Assembly (NCBI GenBank): GCA_964389375.1
Contig: CAYMDP010000002.1
Location: forward strand, 1-64,000
Origin: CAYMDP01 sp964389375
GTDB lineage: Bacteria; Bdellovibrionota; Bdellovibrionia; Bdellovibrionales; UBA1609
Direction: 5' to 3'
DNA: 64,000 bases
The translations under genes and the position numbers were made by a program. Positions 45,116 to 53,608 of this stretch are shown here, piece after piece. Below the pieces are notes generated by a model that worked only from the letters and a program-made list of their open reading frames with translations, was not told the DNA's origin and did no database searches. The first letter of the stretch is position 1, and each line of letters begins with the position of its first letter.

Positions 45116-46846
45116 GTGCGCAAGGTTCAGTTCATTTTATTTTTTTGGATATTTAGTTTCTCGAATCCCGTTTTAGCACAAAAAGTTTGGAAGAAGGTCA
45201 ATCCAGACGGCCAACACTACCGGATCATTTATTCTGAAGAAGGTCGCTGGTTTGTCGATTATTTTTTAGTAAAGCCAAATGATTTGCAGGATCGTATCGG
45301 GCGCAAGATGTTTCGGTCAGAGACACAAGCCTTAGATTTTGCTGCCAAGCATTTTGTCGATTTTAAATATATGAATCAAAAAGAGACCCTGGCCTTAAAT
45401 CCCGATGCTGTTGTCTTTCCGAATTCAAATCGAGTTCTATGGACGGTGACTCGGGACTGGACAGATGAGTGGGAGCTTGCATATCAGAATTGGTTTGCCG
45501 AAGAATTTCATCCTTCCTATTTTGTAGAATACAATATCGAAACGGATTGTGCAGATGCAGCCTATATTGCGCGATGGATTTTTGCCCGTGAAAATCAGCT
45601 TCCCGCAGCCGCTCGTTTGGCGGGATCGAATCAATTAATAACTCAAGATACAGTTAGGCCCTCTTGGGTGAATTTGCCCACTCATGCAAACTGGTGGGAA
45701 GATCAATTGTTTTTGGCAGCTGTCAATTATGTAGCAAATAATACCTATACTCATACTCTTCGTGTAGATACCTATCCAACTCAAATCAACCCGACATATT
45801 TGGCACCTGGCTCGGTCTATTTGACGATTTCTGGAGACTCTGGGCATACTCGAATTTTTTACGGATTTGGACCGAATGCCCGTCTAACCCTTTTGTCTTC
45901 CACGGTGCCCAGAAGGGTGCGCCCTCTTTATGAAGAAAATTTTCGAGTCAGTGTAAACGCCGCGCAAGGAGCTGGTGGGATCGTAAGATTTTTGTGGCCT
46001 TACAAACAAGATGGTCGCTGGCGCCTGCGCAGTCCTTCCGAAATGAGTGGATATTCTTTAGAGCAGTACGCTTCAGATTTTTCTCAGCCAAATGAGTATT
46101 TCTATCAAGCTGTGATTCGAAAAATATTTCCTTCAGAATCCGATCGGGACTATCGGGATGTGGCTGCCGGGATAGAGTCTTTTACTCAAGCCATTCAAGC
46201 AAGAATTGCTATTGTCGAATCGGGCTATCTGTTCTGCAAAGAAAACAATTGTGAACCCGGAACCAGCAACTACGAAGATTGGAGTACACCCAGTAGAGAC
46301 TCTCGAATTCGCGAGACCCTTTTACAACTTCTTAGGACTATTCAGAGTACTCGCGACCAAAGGGCCCTAGATCTTTGGACTCAAACCTCTCGAGAAGCTG
46401 TTTTTCAAATTGGTCCACAGCTAAAACTGGATTGGCTAAGTCTGGTCCATGTTTTTAAAAACAATCTATATGGCTATGACCCGATCGAACCAATACCTAA
46501 ACGCTGGGGGGTTCAAACATTAGATCAATATATTGTGGAAACGGAGAACCCCTATCAAAATAGTGCGGACCGAACTTGGCTGCTTTATATCCCAGAGGGG
46601 TTCGCCGTAAAGCTTCACTTTGAAAGATTTGATCTCGAAAGCGGCTATGACTTTCTTGTGATTAAAGACATCACTGGTCGGACGCTTCGGTATACCGGAA
46701 GAATTCCAAATTTAGTAACTGACGAATTTTCTGGAGGGGGAGTCTTGAATTTTCATTTTACCAGCGATTCCACCGAAGTTCGGACAGGCTTTAAACTTAT
46801 CAACCTAGAGCTAGTAAGTGCCCGGCACCTGGCAGTGGGGCACTAA
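45116..46846 (+). CDS. Secreted papain-like/CUB-like protein
   Basis: The protein (576 residues from the GTG after GGGGG) has a signal peptide (VQFILFFWIFSFSNPVLAQ). Residues about 145-260 carry a Cys/His pair in ETDCADAAYIARWIF and SGDSGHTRIFYGF, as in NlpC/P60 or transglutaminase-type hydrolases. Residues about 470-570 match the CUB fold (WLLYIPEGFAVKLHFERFDL, YDFLVIKD, FTSDSTEVRTGFKL). The last eleven residues are supplied by a REP-like repeat (46818-46851), which also ends the gene. Catalysis is inferred. Confidence 0.65.
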   Translation: MRKVQFILFFWIFSFSNPVLAQKVWKKVNPDGQHYRIIYSEEGRWFVDYFLVKPNDLQDRIGRKMFRSETQALDFAAKHFVDFKYMNQKETLALNPDAVVFPNSNRVLWTVTRDWTDEWELAYQNWFAEEFHPSYFVEYNIETDCADAAYIARWIFARENQLPAAARLAGSNQLITQDTVRPSWVNLPTHANWWEDQLFLAAVNYVANNTYTHTLRVDTYPTQINPTYLAPGSVYLTISGDSGHTRIFYGFGPNARLTLLSSTVPRRVRPLYEENFRVSVNAAQGAGGIVRFLWPYKQDGRWRLRSPSEMSGYSLEQYASDFSQPNEYFYQAVIRKIFPSESDRDYRDVAAGIESFTQAIQARIAIVESGYLFCKENNCEPGTSNYEDWSTPSRDSRIRETLLQLLRTIQSTRDQRALDLWTQTSREAVFQIGPQLKLDWLSLVHVFKNNLYGYDPIEPIPKRWGVQTLDQYIVETENPYQNSADRTWLLYIPEGFAVKLHFERFDLESGYDFLVIKDITGRTLRYTGRIPNLVTDEFSGGGVLNFHFTSDSTEVRTGFKLINLELVSARHLAVGH

Positions 46847-46851
46847 GTCAT
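46818..46851 (+). repeat. REP-like repeat, copy 1
   Basis: This 34-base sequence (gtgcccggcacctggcagtg, then ggggcactaagtcat) matches 53068-53101 and 59745-59778 with only two or three differences. It begins with a gtgccc/ggcac palindrome. Unlike the others it lies inside a coding region and gives the C-terminus of the papain-like protein. Confidence 0.85.
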
Positions 46852-46856
46852 CCGCC

Positions 46857-47534
46857 TTATTGCTCGAAGCTTTTTATCAAATGCATTTTGAAATCTCGAG
46901 CCGCCAATCGAGCGGCGTTTTCTACTGGATTGGTCTGCGAGAGGTCCAGTGCGTAACTTGCAGAGGGCAAGTTCAGCAAAGACGGTTTTGCAAAATAGAC
47001 AAACATATTCACAAAGGTCATTGCGTCCATTTTTGCCGGAGCTGGTGAGCTGACAGCGAGAGATGATATTTCGAAGCTCTTACTATTCTTATCTCGAACA
47101 CTAACCCCAAGCCTTGCCTCCCAATAGTTTCCGGCCGAACCAAAGCCCTTCCAACCATCACCAAAGGTATCTATTCGTAACTCATTTAACTGAAGAGTCC
47201 AAACCGTCTCATTCTTTTCGGGTTTTTCGCTGACTTCGACCCCCAAACGGCGAAGTTCATCGATGAAACTTTGATAAGCCATAGACTGGGCGTTATGTCT
47301 TAACAGCAATTTTTGATCTGCAGACAGACCAAAGATCCATGGTTGTGGGACTTTTAAGAGTCCCTCATGATGACTTCCTGCAACCTGTTCTGAAAGGGGT
47401 ACAAAGAGGAGCGCAATTTTTAGTCCGGGGAGTTTTTGAGAAAGTGTGGGGCTAGCTTCTGCAAGGATTGTGTCAGGTGGTCTTGTCGTCACGCATCCAG
47501 TAAGGAAAATGAAAAGTAAAATGAATGACTTCAT
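46857..47534 (-). CDS. Lipoprotein, unknown function
   Basis: The protein of 225 residues has lipobox LTGC directly after a signal segment (SFILLFIFLTGC). The start at 47534 is chosen because the upstream extension would put the signal in the middle. The body is beta-rich and ends with an amphipathic helix. It converges with the papain-like gene at a nine-base gap. No family recognised. Confidence 0.65.
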   Translation of the reverse strand: MKSFILLFIFLTGCVTTRPPDTILAEASPTLSQKLPGLKIALLFVPLSEQVAGSHHEGLLKVPQPWIFGLSADQKLLLRHNAQSMAYQSFIDELRRLGVEVSEKPEKNETVWTLQLNELRIDTFGDGWKGFGSAGNYWEARLGVSVRDKNSKSFEISSLAVSSPAPAKMDAMTFVNMFVYFAKPSLLNLPSASYALDLSQTNPVENAARLAARDFKMHLIKSFEQ

Positions 47535-47893
47535 ATACTGACTAGCCCAATCAGAGTGGAAATTATAAAAGACTTTAACAAGGGTTCCTCCGGAAAGAAT
47601 TAACAATAAGATTTTAGAGAGAATGAGTTTGGGTGTCAGTCATTTTTCTATCATAGGGTCTCTTCTTGATGGCTAAGTCACATAAGCGCCATCCCATATC
47701 TAAAAATACCCAACAAACTCTGCTTAAAGGAACATCGCAATATCAAAAAGTGATTAAGAATAGGTGACCGAAACATAAGAATTCGGCAGAATCCTGTCGA
47801 ACTATTTGCTAGACCTTTGGAAATTTAGTCTCAAATTGAGACGGACATCGGTATTGTTTAGTTTTCCAAAATCGAATCCGATAAACTGCATAT

Positions 47894-49939
47894 ATGCGAA
47901 ATCCTACAAAAATTCTATGGGCTCTTTCTAAAGCAGGCATTCTGACCATCACTTTTTTTTCGTTTCAAAATTGCAGCGGAAAATTTGTACCTGTCTTTGA
48001 CCCTGCAGGATCTTCTTCAAGCTCCTCGAACTCTTCGCCCAACTCTCCGGGCTTTGGAGCAAAAGCGGCCTACTCTCTGACTAAAACTTTAAGCCGTGAA
48101 GAAAGCCTAAACGCTGCAAAAGATATCCTGGGTTCGAACTTGGTTTCGGATCAACTCATTTATCTTTTGCCCACAGATGAAAAAACTGCCGGTTTTGAAT
48201 CGGCTTCAGTGAAGCAATTTAATGATGCCTTCGTGACGGGGCGTTTGAAGTTTTCGGAAGCTATTGCAGAGGCCGCCCTGACTTCGCCACAAGTATTAAC
48301 TTGTAACCCAGGTTTTGCAGAAAATACGGCTTGGGCTGGATGCATTCAAACAATTGTTAGCCAATTTGCAAGACGAGCATTCAGTCGTGCACCCACAAGT
48401 CAGGAGCTTGCAGAATGGCAGGCTCTTTATCAATCAACAGCCCGTGCGATCATTCCATTTTTAGGGACGAGCTTGCGCGGGAATCTTGATGCCGTGTCTG
48501 GAGGTCTTGAGGCCCAAGGCTGGAGTTTAGATCCAGAATGGGGAGAGCGACCCATTCAGGTTCACTTTTATGTCAATGGTCCGGCTGGATCTGGAACTTT
48601 TGCCGGCGCGACGATCACAAGGCTTCATCGCCCCGATGTGATTAACTTTTTTCGACAAACCGAACAACTGACGGTCACCGGAAACCATGGTTTTTCATTT
48701 CAGCTGCCCCTGCAGTATGCGAATGGTCAGAATCATTCGCTTCATGCCTATGCACTTGGGGGAGATGGAACGGTGGGAAGTTCGACATTGCTTGGCACGG
48801 TGAATTTTCGTGTGAATCCAACTGCGCAGATACCGTCCAATTTTTTGGTCTTAAGTGCATCGACAAAAGAAGGACTAAAGAACGTCTTTACCTCAATCCT
48901 TATGTCTCCCTCATTTCAATTAAGAGAACCACCCCAAGTCTCGACCGAATCGGCTCTTGCCTACGAGAGCCGGCGCTTGGCTAGAAAACTGGCTTTATTT
49001 ATCTCTGGGTCTTTGCCTGATCCAGCGCTTTTGCAGGCCGCCGAAAGCGGGGAGCTTACCAATCCTCAAATTCTGAGGACCCATGCAGTTCGTCTGCTCG
49101 ATCAACATTTAGCTCGATTTGCTTCGAATAGTTTTGGTCAATGGTTTGGATTTCGTGATTTTTCTAGAGTAAGCGATTTAACTTCAATTGAGCGAGCGAT
49201 GATTACAGAGTCGCAACTTGTATTTCAAGAGATCTTAAGACTTGAATTACCTATAGATTCGATTTTGCTTCCGGGCTTTACTTTTATAAATCAAGAACTC
49301 GGGAATCATTACGGCCTTGCGGGAGGCACTTCAACTAATTTTGTTAAAGTAAGTCAACAACAAAGAGGCGGAGTATTGACTCAAGGGTCCGTGTTAAGGC
49401 TGACCTCTCCGACAGCGGACACCAAAGTTATTCAGCGTGGAAAGTGGATTATGAATAATCTTTTGTGTGAAACCATTCCTATTCCGGACAATAGCTTAAG
49501 AGAAAATGCAATTGCCGATAGTGTAGAGCGCTTGCCTGCGAATTCCTCTGTTAAAGAAACTTTGGCTTTTCACCGCTCTAGATCTATCAGCTGCTACAAT
49601 TGTCACAAACAAATGGATCCGCTTGGGCTAAGCCTTGAAGTCTTTGATTCATTTGGTCGACTAAGAACTTCTTACCCAGATTCTAAACCTATTGAAGCCG
49701 ATGGCGAACTTTATGGAATGTCTTTTGATGGACCCTACCAATTGGCTCCGATCATAGCTCAACAGCAGTTTAGAACTTGTGTAACTCGAAAACTATTTAC
49801 TCATGCGCTTGGACGAGACCTCGCGAATACCGAAGAGTCCGTGGCTTTGGGGCTTTCGACAAGCAGTAGTGTTAAAGATTTAATTTTGAAAATTGTGACA
49901 TCATCAGTATTTTTAGATGAAGCGCGGAGGACTCAGTGA
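47894..49939 (+). CDS. DUF1592/DUF1588-type cytochrome-like lipoprotein (second cassette)
   Basis: The 681-residue protein has lipobox FQNC. DUF1587-like (about 55-75) and DUF1595-like (about 155-175) segments are followed by an inserted beta-sandwich domain of about 100 residues (215-315: HFYVNGPAGSGTFAGATITR... SLHAYALGGDG). DUF1592 (SALAYESRRLARKLALFISG) and DUF1588 (GVLTQGSVLRLTS) follow, with one CxxCH haem motif (CYNCH, about residue 560) and DUF1585 at the end. It is translationally coupled to the DUF1552 gene. Confidence 0.8.
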   Translation: MRNPTKILWALSKAGILTITFFSFQNCSGKFVPVFDPAGSSSSSSNSSPNSPGFGAKAAYSLTKTLSREESLNAAKDILGSNLVSDQLIYLLPTDEKTAGFESASVKQFNDAFVTGRLKFSEAIAEAALTSPQVLTCNPGFAENTAWAGCIQTIVSQFARRAFSRAPTSQELAEWQALYQSTARAIIPFLGTSLRGNLDAVSGGLEAQGWSLDPEWGERPIQVHFYVNGPAGSGTFAGATITRLHRPDVINFFRQTEQLTVTGNHGFSFQLPLQYANGQNHSLHAYALGGDGTVGSSTLLGTVNFRVNPTAQIPSNFLVLSASTKEGLKNVFTSILMSPSFQLREPPQVSTESALAYESRRLARKLALFISGSLPDPALLQAAESGELTNPQILRTHAVRLLDQHLARFASNSFGQWFGFRDFSRVSDLTSIERAMITESQLVFQEILRLELPIDSILLPGFTFINQELGNHYGLAGGTSTNFVKVSQQQRGGVLTQGSVLRLTSPTADTKVIQRGKWIMNNLLCETIPIPDNSLRENAIADSVERLPANSSVKETLAFHRSRSISCYNCHKQMDPLGLSLEVFDSFGRLRTSYPDSKPIEADGELYGMSFDGPYQLAPIIAQQQFRTCVTRKLFTHALGRDLANTEESVALGLSTSSSVKDLILKIVTSSVFLDEARRTQ

Positions 49940-51210
49940 GTTATAACCGAAGACTTTTTTTACGAGATTTAGGAGTGGTTGTATCTCTACCGGTGTTGCC
50001 TTCGCTAATGACTTCAAAAGCTCTGGCTCAACAGCAGGGCGTAAAAGATAAATTCATTGGAGTGTTTTCCCCAAATGGGGCTTTAATGCCTCGTGGAGCA
50101 AACGGAAATTGGAACTTTGCTCAGGCATTGGCTCCGATTGTGACCGCTCAGAATCAGGGGAATGTTTCGATTATCCGTGGCTTGTCGGCGGCGGCGAACC
50201 ATGATCCCCATTGGACTAACGTCGCAAATATGTTATCGGGACATCCCATTCGGGTTCCAAACCGATCGGTTGTACAGTGTGGTAAGACCTTTGATCAATA
50301 CGTGGCCGACCTGTATCCGACCAGAGAGCTTCGATCACTTCATGTCGGTTGGAGAGAGATGAACCGAGACTTTACGGGAGATCACCCCTCTTTTTCTGAC
50401 TTGTATCTAACTTCTCTGTCTTGGCGGGCTACGGATCGCCCGGTGTCAAATATTAATAGTCCCCAACAGCTGTATAGCCAAATTTTTTCTTCGAACCAGC
50501 GAGGCCAACAAAGATTACTGACCTTGAATGCACAAAAAGCCAGTGTTTTAGATTTAACACATCGAGAAATTCAATCGATAAAAAATCGAGCCGGCCAAGA
50601 AGACAAAATTCGCCTTGAGGGATTTCAAGATAACTTAAGAACTCTCGAAAAAGACCTGACCCGACAAGCACCTACTTGCGGCGGTAGTTTAGCTCAGCCG
50701 CCGAGTGTATTAGATTATACGAATCATTTTGTTATGATGCAGAGGATGATCGCCACAGCAATGCAATGTGATTTAATCAGCTCAGCGACCATTATGTATG
50801 ATGATGGAGTTGGTGATGTTCGTCTTAGGCACCTTGGAAGTAACAGAGACCATCATAGTTATGCCCACAGTCCACAACTTGGACTGGTGAATCCAATTAA
50901 TCAACTTCATGCAGGAATCTTCTCGAATTTGCTGGATGAATTAAAAAGTAGAGCTTTGTTGGAAAAGACAGTCATAGTATGGAGCTCGAATATGTCGGAT
51001 GGCGCAGCCCACATTACGACAAATGTTCCAACAGTAGTTGCTAGTGCGGGACCGGGTTTAAATTTGGGTGTTGAGATTGGAAATGCAGCGACTCCGGTTC
51101 CTCGCGCCAACTTGTTTGTTGAACTTGCTCCTTTGTTTGGACTTAATATGCCTAGCTTTGGTGCAGGAGTTAGCGCCAGCAATGGGGCGCGGATTCCTCT
51201 AAGAACTTAA
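49936..51210 (+). CDS. DUF1552 protein, Tat-exported (copy 3)
   Basis: The 424-residue protein has a twin-arginine start (NRRLFLRDLGVVVSLPVL) and a shorter DUF1552 domain than the other two copies. It lacks much of the central region of copies 1 and 2 and is a distant paralogue. GTG start overlapping the preceding TGA by four bases (GTGA), so the pair is coupled. Confidence 0.85.
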   Translation: MSYNRRLFLRDLGVVVSLPVLPSLMTSKALAQQQGVKDKFIGVFSPNGALMPRGANGNWNFAQALAPIVTAQNQGNVSIIRGLSAAANHDPHWTNVANMLSGHPIRVPNRSVVQCGKTFDQYVADLYPTRELRSLHVGWREMNRDFTGDHPSFSDLYLTSLSWRATDRPVSNINSPQQLYSQIFSSNQRGQQRLLTLNAQKASVLDLTHREIQSIKNRAGQEDKIRLEGFQDNLRTLEKDLTRQAPTCGGSLAQPPSVLDYTNHFVMMQRMIATAMQCDLISSATIMYDDGVGDVRLRHLGSNRDHHSYAHSPQLGLVNPINQLHAGIFSNLLDELKSRALLEKTVIVWSSNMSDGAAHITTNVPTVVASAGPGLNLGVEIGNAATPVPRANLFVELAPLFGLNMPSFGAGVSASNGARIPLRT

Positions 51211-51291
51211 GCGAGCGCCGTCTGTCCAAAAAATTAACCAGGCCTTGGGCTTTGCAATTTTAAATCCTAAATTACACCTGATCTGGATTCC

Positions 51292-52185
51292 TTAGCCGAT
51301 CCACTGATCCCCGAGCCTTAAAATATCCTGGTTGAACTCTTGGTATGAATCGTAAATTTCACTTCGCACAAGAACGCCGATACTATGCTTTCCTCTAAAT
51401 TTCTTTGACTGCTGGCTGTCCAAGTGAACAATCTGTCCGGTTTGTAGAAGTGGGTTTGCAACCAGAGTAGGCAATATTCCGACGCCAAGACCCGAGACGA
51501 CGAGCTGCTTTAGGGTTTCGAAGTTATTAACTCTATGAATTTTTTTTCCTTTGAGCTCGTTTTTGAATAGTTCGGTTGTTAAAACACCCGCTTCATCCGT
51601 CGCACTGACATGGACGACGATGGAGTTTTCAATATCTGCACTCATGCTTTTGGAGGTTACATAAAGAGCGTAGTTGTCTTGGAAGAGATTAAAGTACTTC
51701 ATTTTCTTTTCGAGGATGTTATGGAAATTGACTCCAATTGCAAGATCCAAAGAGCCGTCTTTAATTCCCTTAAACAATCCGGAACTTGAATCTGATGTCA
51801 GTTCCAGGCCTACGCGGGGGTACACTTGTCTTAGATACTGACTGAGCTCCACTCCGAAATAAATTGCGATACTATCATACATTCCAATTTTTAAAGTGGT
51901 CGGCGACTTGGTCAAAGAAAGCGATTTAATTTTTTGCTCTAAATCAGCGGTTGAATCCATAAGCTTTTGAGCAAATGCTTTCACTTCGACCCCCTCTTTG
52001 GTCAAAGAAAGCCCTTCTCGGGACCTCTTAAATAGCTTGCAGCCGAGCTCTTCTTCCAAAAGCAACAGACTTTTTGAGAGACCCGCTTGTGAATAGCCGG
52101 TCTTTTGTGAGGTCTCATTTATCGATTTGTGCTGAGTGATCTTATAGAAGTGTCGCAGTTTTTCGAGATGCTCAATGAGTGGCAT
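51292..52185 (-). CDS. LysR-family transcriptional regulator
   Basis: The 297-residue protein has an N-terminal winged HTH (LRHFYKITQHKSINETSQKT, SQAGLSKSLLLLEEELGCKLF) and a periplasmic-binding-like effector domain (about 90-290). The start after AGGTGAT is certain. It is divergent from the secreted-protein gene at 52333, which is its likely first target by the usual LysR layout. The ligand is unknown. Confidence 0.9.
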   Translation of the reverse strand: MPLIEHLEKLRHFYKITQHKSINETSQKTGYSQAGLSKSLLLLEEELGCKLFKRSREGLSLTKEGVEVKAFAQKLMDSTADLEQKIKSLSLTKSPTTLKIGMYDSIAIYFGVELSQYLRQVYPRVGLELTSDSSSGLFKGIKDGSLDLAIGVNFHNILEKKMKYFNLFQDNYALYVTSKSMSADIENSIVVHVSATDEAGVLTTELFKNELKGKKIHRVNNFETLKQLVVSGLGVGILPTLVANPLLQTGQIVHLDSQQSKKFRGKHSIGVLVRSEIYDSYQEFNQDILRLGDQWIG

Positions 52186-52332
52186 ATATCACCTATGGTT
52201 ATATAGCTATAGCTCTAATATATTATACTAGCTGGCACAAGTAGTTTAGGTTCACTATGAATTTGAGCGGAATCATTTTCGTTCAAATCTAAGGCGAGTA
52301 AAAACAGACAATAAAATGAAAGGGAATCACCA

Positions 52333-53037
52333 ATGAAAATAAGACTCATGCTACTGGCTTTTGCGGTCCTTATTCCGACCCGTGCGCTATATGCCCAGTT
52401 TAACTCCAATATAGATGTTCCCTCAGCAGAAGAAATCGAAAGGATTAATTTAACTCTCGAGGTAGAGCCTCAGCGACCGGGCTTTAACCCACCCTATGCA
52501 GGAGAAGCTGATGATATCGAACGTATCACTTTTGAGTACCGCTTTGATAACCCTCATTTTCGTCTTCAGGTAAGCCAAGAAAAGATCAACTCCGAGCGAT
52601 TTCGGCGAGAAGTTCTAAACCCAGATTTTGATTTGATCGTGAACAAGCTCGTGCCAGATGGAAGCTATAAAAAGCCGTTTATTCGATATCACCAGGTTCA
52701 TCTTCAATTTTCTTATTCTCGCTATCAATGCGTCCCGACTCGAGACCTCACTGGAAACCTGGGGAATACTCCTCCGTTCTGTTCAATATTTAAATTTCTT
52801 CCGACACTTTATGGTCCCTTCCATTTGATCGAAAACTTGCCGGATGGGCAGTTGGTCGTAGTTCCAAACTTTAAACGCAGGGCTAGGTCAAGAGTCGTAA
52901 ATTACAGGGTGCCGGGAAGTAACCTAAAGCTTCAGATTCGTTTGAAGCCTGAAGGTGAACACGCCAATGGCTTTGTTACCGTGATTGATACCAGTGGTGG
53001 AAGTGACCAGACAATCGCTGAAAATCTCGCATACTAA
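52333..53037 (+). CDS. Secreted hypothetical protein (complete copy)
   Basis: The 234-residue protein has a signal peptide (residues 1-22, ending ALYAQ) and a beta-rich body with RFDNPHFRLQV and FIRYHQVHLQFSYSRYQCVPT, so possibly an adhesin- or lipid-binding-type fold. From residue 30 on it is identical, base for base, to the chimeric gene at 58899. Preceded by AAAGGGA. Divergent from the LysR gene. Not recognised otherwise. Confidence 0.75.
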   Translation: MKIRLMLLAFAVLIPTRALYAQFNSNIDVPSAEEIERINLTLEVEPQRPGFNPPYAGEADDIERITFEYRFDNPHFRLQVSQEKINSERFRREVLNPDFDLIVNKLVPDGSYKKPFIRYHQVHLQFSYSRYQCVPTRDLTGNLGNTPPFCSIFKFLPTLYGPFHLIENLPDGQLVVVPNFKRRARSRVVNYRVPGSNLKLQIRLKPEGEHANGFVTVIDTSGGSDQTIAENLAY

Positions 53038-53067
53038 GAAGAAGCTGTAAAGGGTGCCCGCCAGCGG

Positions 53068-53101
53068 GTGCCCGGCACTTGGCAGTGGGGCACAAGGTCA
53101 T
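53068..53101 (+). repeat. REP-like repeat, copy 2
   Basis: This is a 34-base relative of 46818-46851 (gtgcccggcacttggcagtg, ggggcacaaggtcat), preceded by a second gtgccc half that allows a small hairpin (gcccgc/gcgggt). It lies just downstream of the secreted-protein gene. Confidence 0.85.
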
Positions 53102-53190
53102 TTCGATTAACTTTATGAAACAGGGTTCTTTGATTGTCGGTATTCGGTCTACTGTTAACCGTAGACGGTATTCGGTATTTTAAAAGCAAA

Positions 53191-53245
53191 TGGTGCCCGG
53201 GACTGGACTTGAACCAGCACGCCCTTGCGGGCGCTAGCACCTCAA
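53191..53245 (-). pseudogene. Truncated tRNA-Leu, 3' part only
   Basis: From the CCA end to the anticodon loop this is identical to the intact tRNA-Leu(GAG) at 59868-59956. Beyond 53245 the sequence matches the 5' half only loosely (about 11 of the next 17 bases, including TTGGTA-like D-loop sequence), so it cannot fold as a tRNA. It marks the left junction of the copper island and looks like an att-type scar. Confidence 0.85.
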
Positions 53246-53313
53246 TTCGGCGTGTATACCAAACAAGGGTCTATCATATTGGATTTAAAAAGAAAACATG
53301 AATGGCGGGATTG

Positions 53314-53534
53314 GTAGACACGTAAGGCTGGGTGTATAGTGTGGCTACCGGACGAAAGTAATAACTGAGGGAAGTTCCGCCGGGTTTGGCGACTGATATA
53401 AAGAGTTCGAAGTTGGGGAAAGTGCAGATCAAAGTGTGGGAGGAAAATACAAACACCTGAAATACTTAGGTAAATAAGGGCCCAATTGGTGGGGTCTGGC
53501 TAAGAAATGTTATTTTGAGAGATTAAAGCTTGGG
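53314..53534 (+). repeat. Island-internal non-coding repeat, left copy
   Basis: The sequence aligns without gaps to 58655-58875 at a constant offset of 5341. Shared blocks are gtagacacgtaag, ccgccgg, aagagttc, tggga and ttaaagct at identical spacing; many of the differences between them are transitions. The first 150 bases are surely homologous, the rest weaker. It has no coding frame and fills most of the 363-base gap before the ATPase terminator. Confidence 0.75.
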
Positions 53535-53550
53535 AATGTTGTAGGCGAAA

Positions 53551-53580
53551 AAAAAGGCCACCCGATTGGATGGCCTTTTT
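53551..53580 (-). terminator. Rho-independent terminator of the copper ATPase gene
   Basis: A 10-bp stem, aaaaaggcca (53551-53560) with tggccttttt (53571-53580), closes a 10-base loop. Read leftwards it ends in a U-run, 28 bases after the ATPase stop codon. Confidence 0.85.
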
Positions 53581-53608
53581 AAAATACATTTGCAGTTTAA
53601 AGTGAAAA

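Larger units (their letters stand above)
52420..53245. repeat. 826-bp perfect direct repeat, left copy
   Basis: The sequence recurs at 59097-59922 (offset 6677) with no difference noticed. It contains codons 30 to the end of the secreted-protein gene, a REP-like repeat and the 3' half of tRNA-Leu. It stops within the tRNA anticodon arm, where the left copy changes to island sequence. Confidence 0.9.

Noticed and set aside
53034..53240. Identical 68-codon antisense frames in both 826-bp repeats (also at 59711-59917)
   Set aside because: The frame runs across tRNA-Leu and REP-like sequence, so it is a shadow rather than a gene.
53274..53456. 60-codon frame within the left island repeat
   Set aside because: The region is a non-coding repeat shared with 58655-58875, where the frame is not kept.
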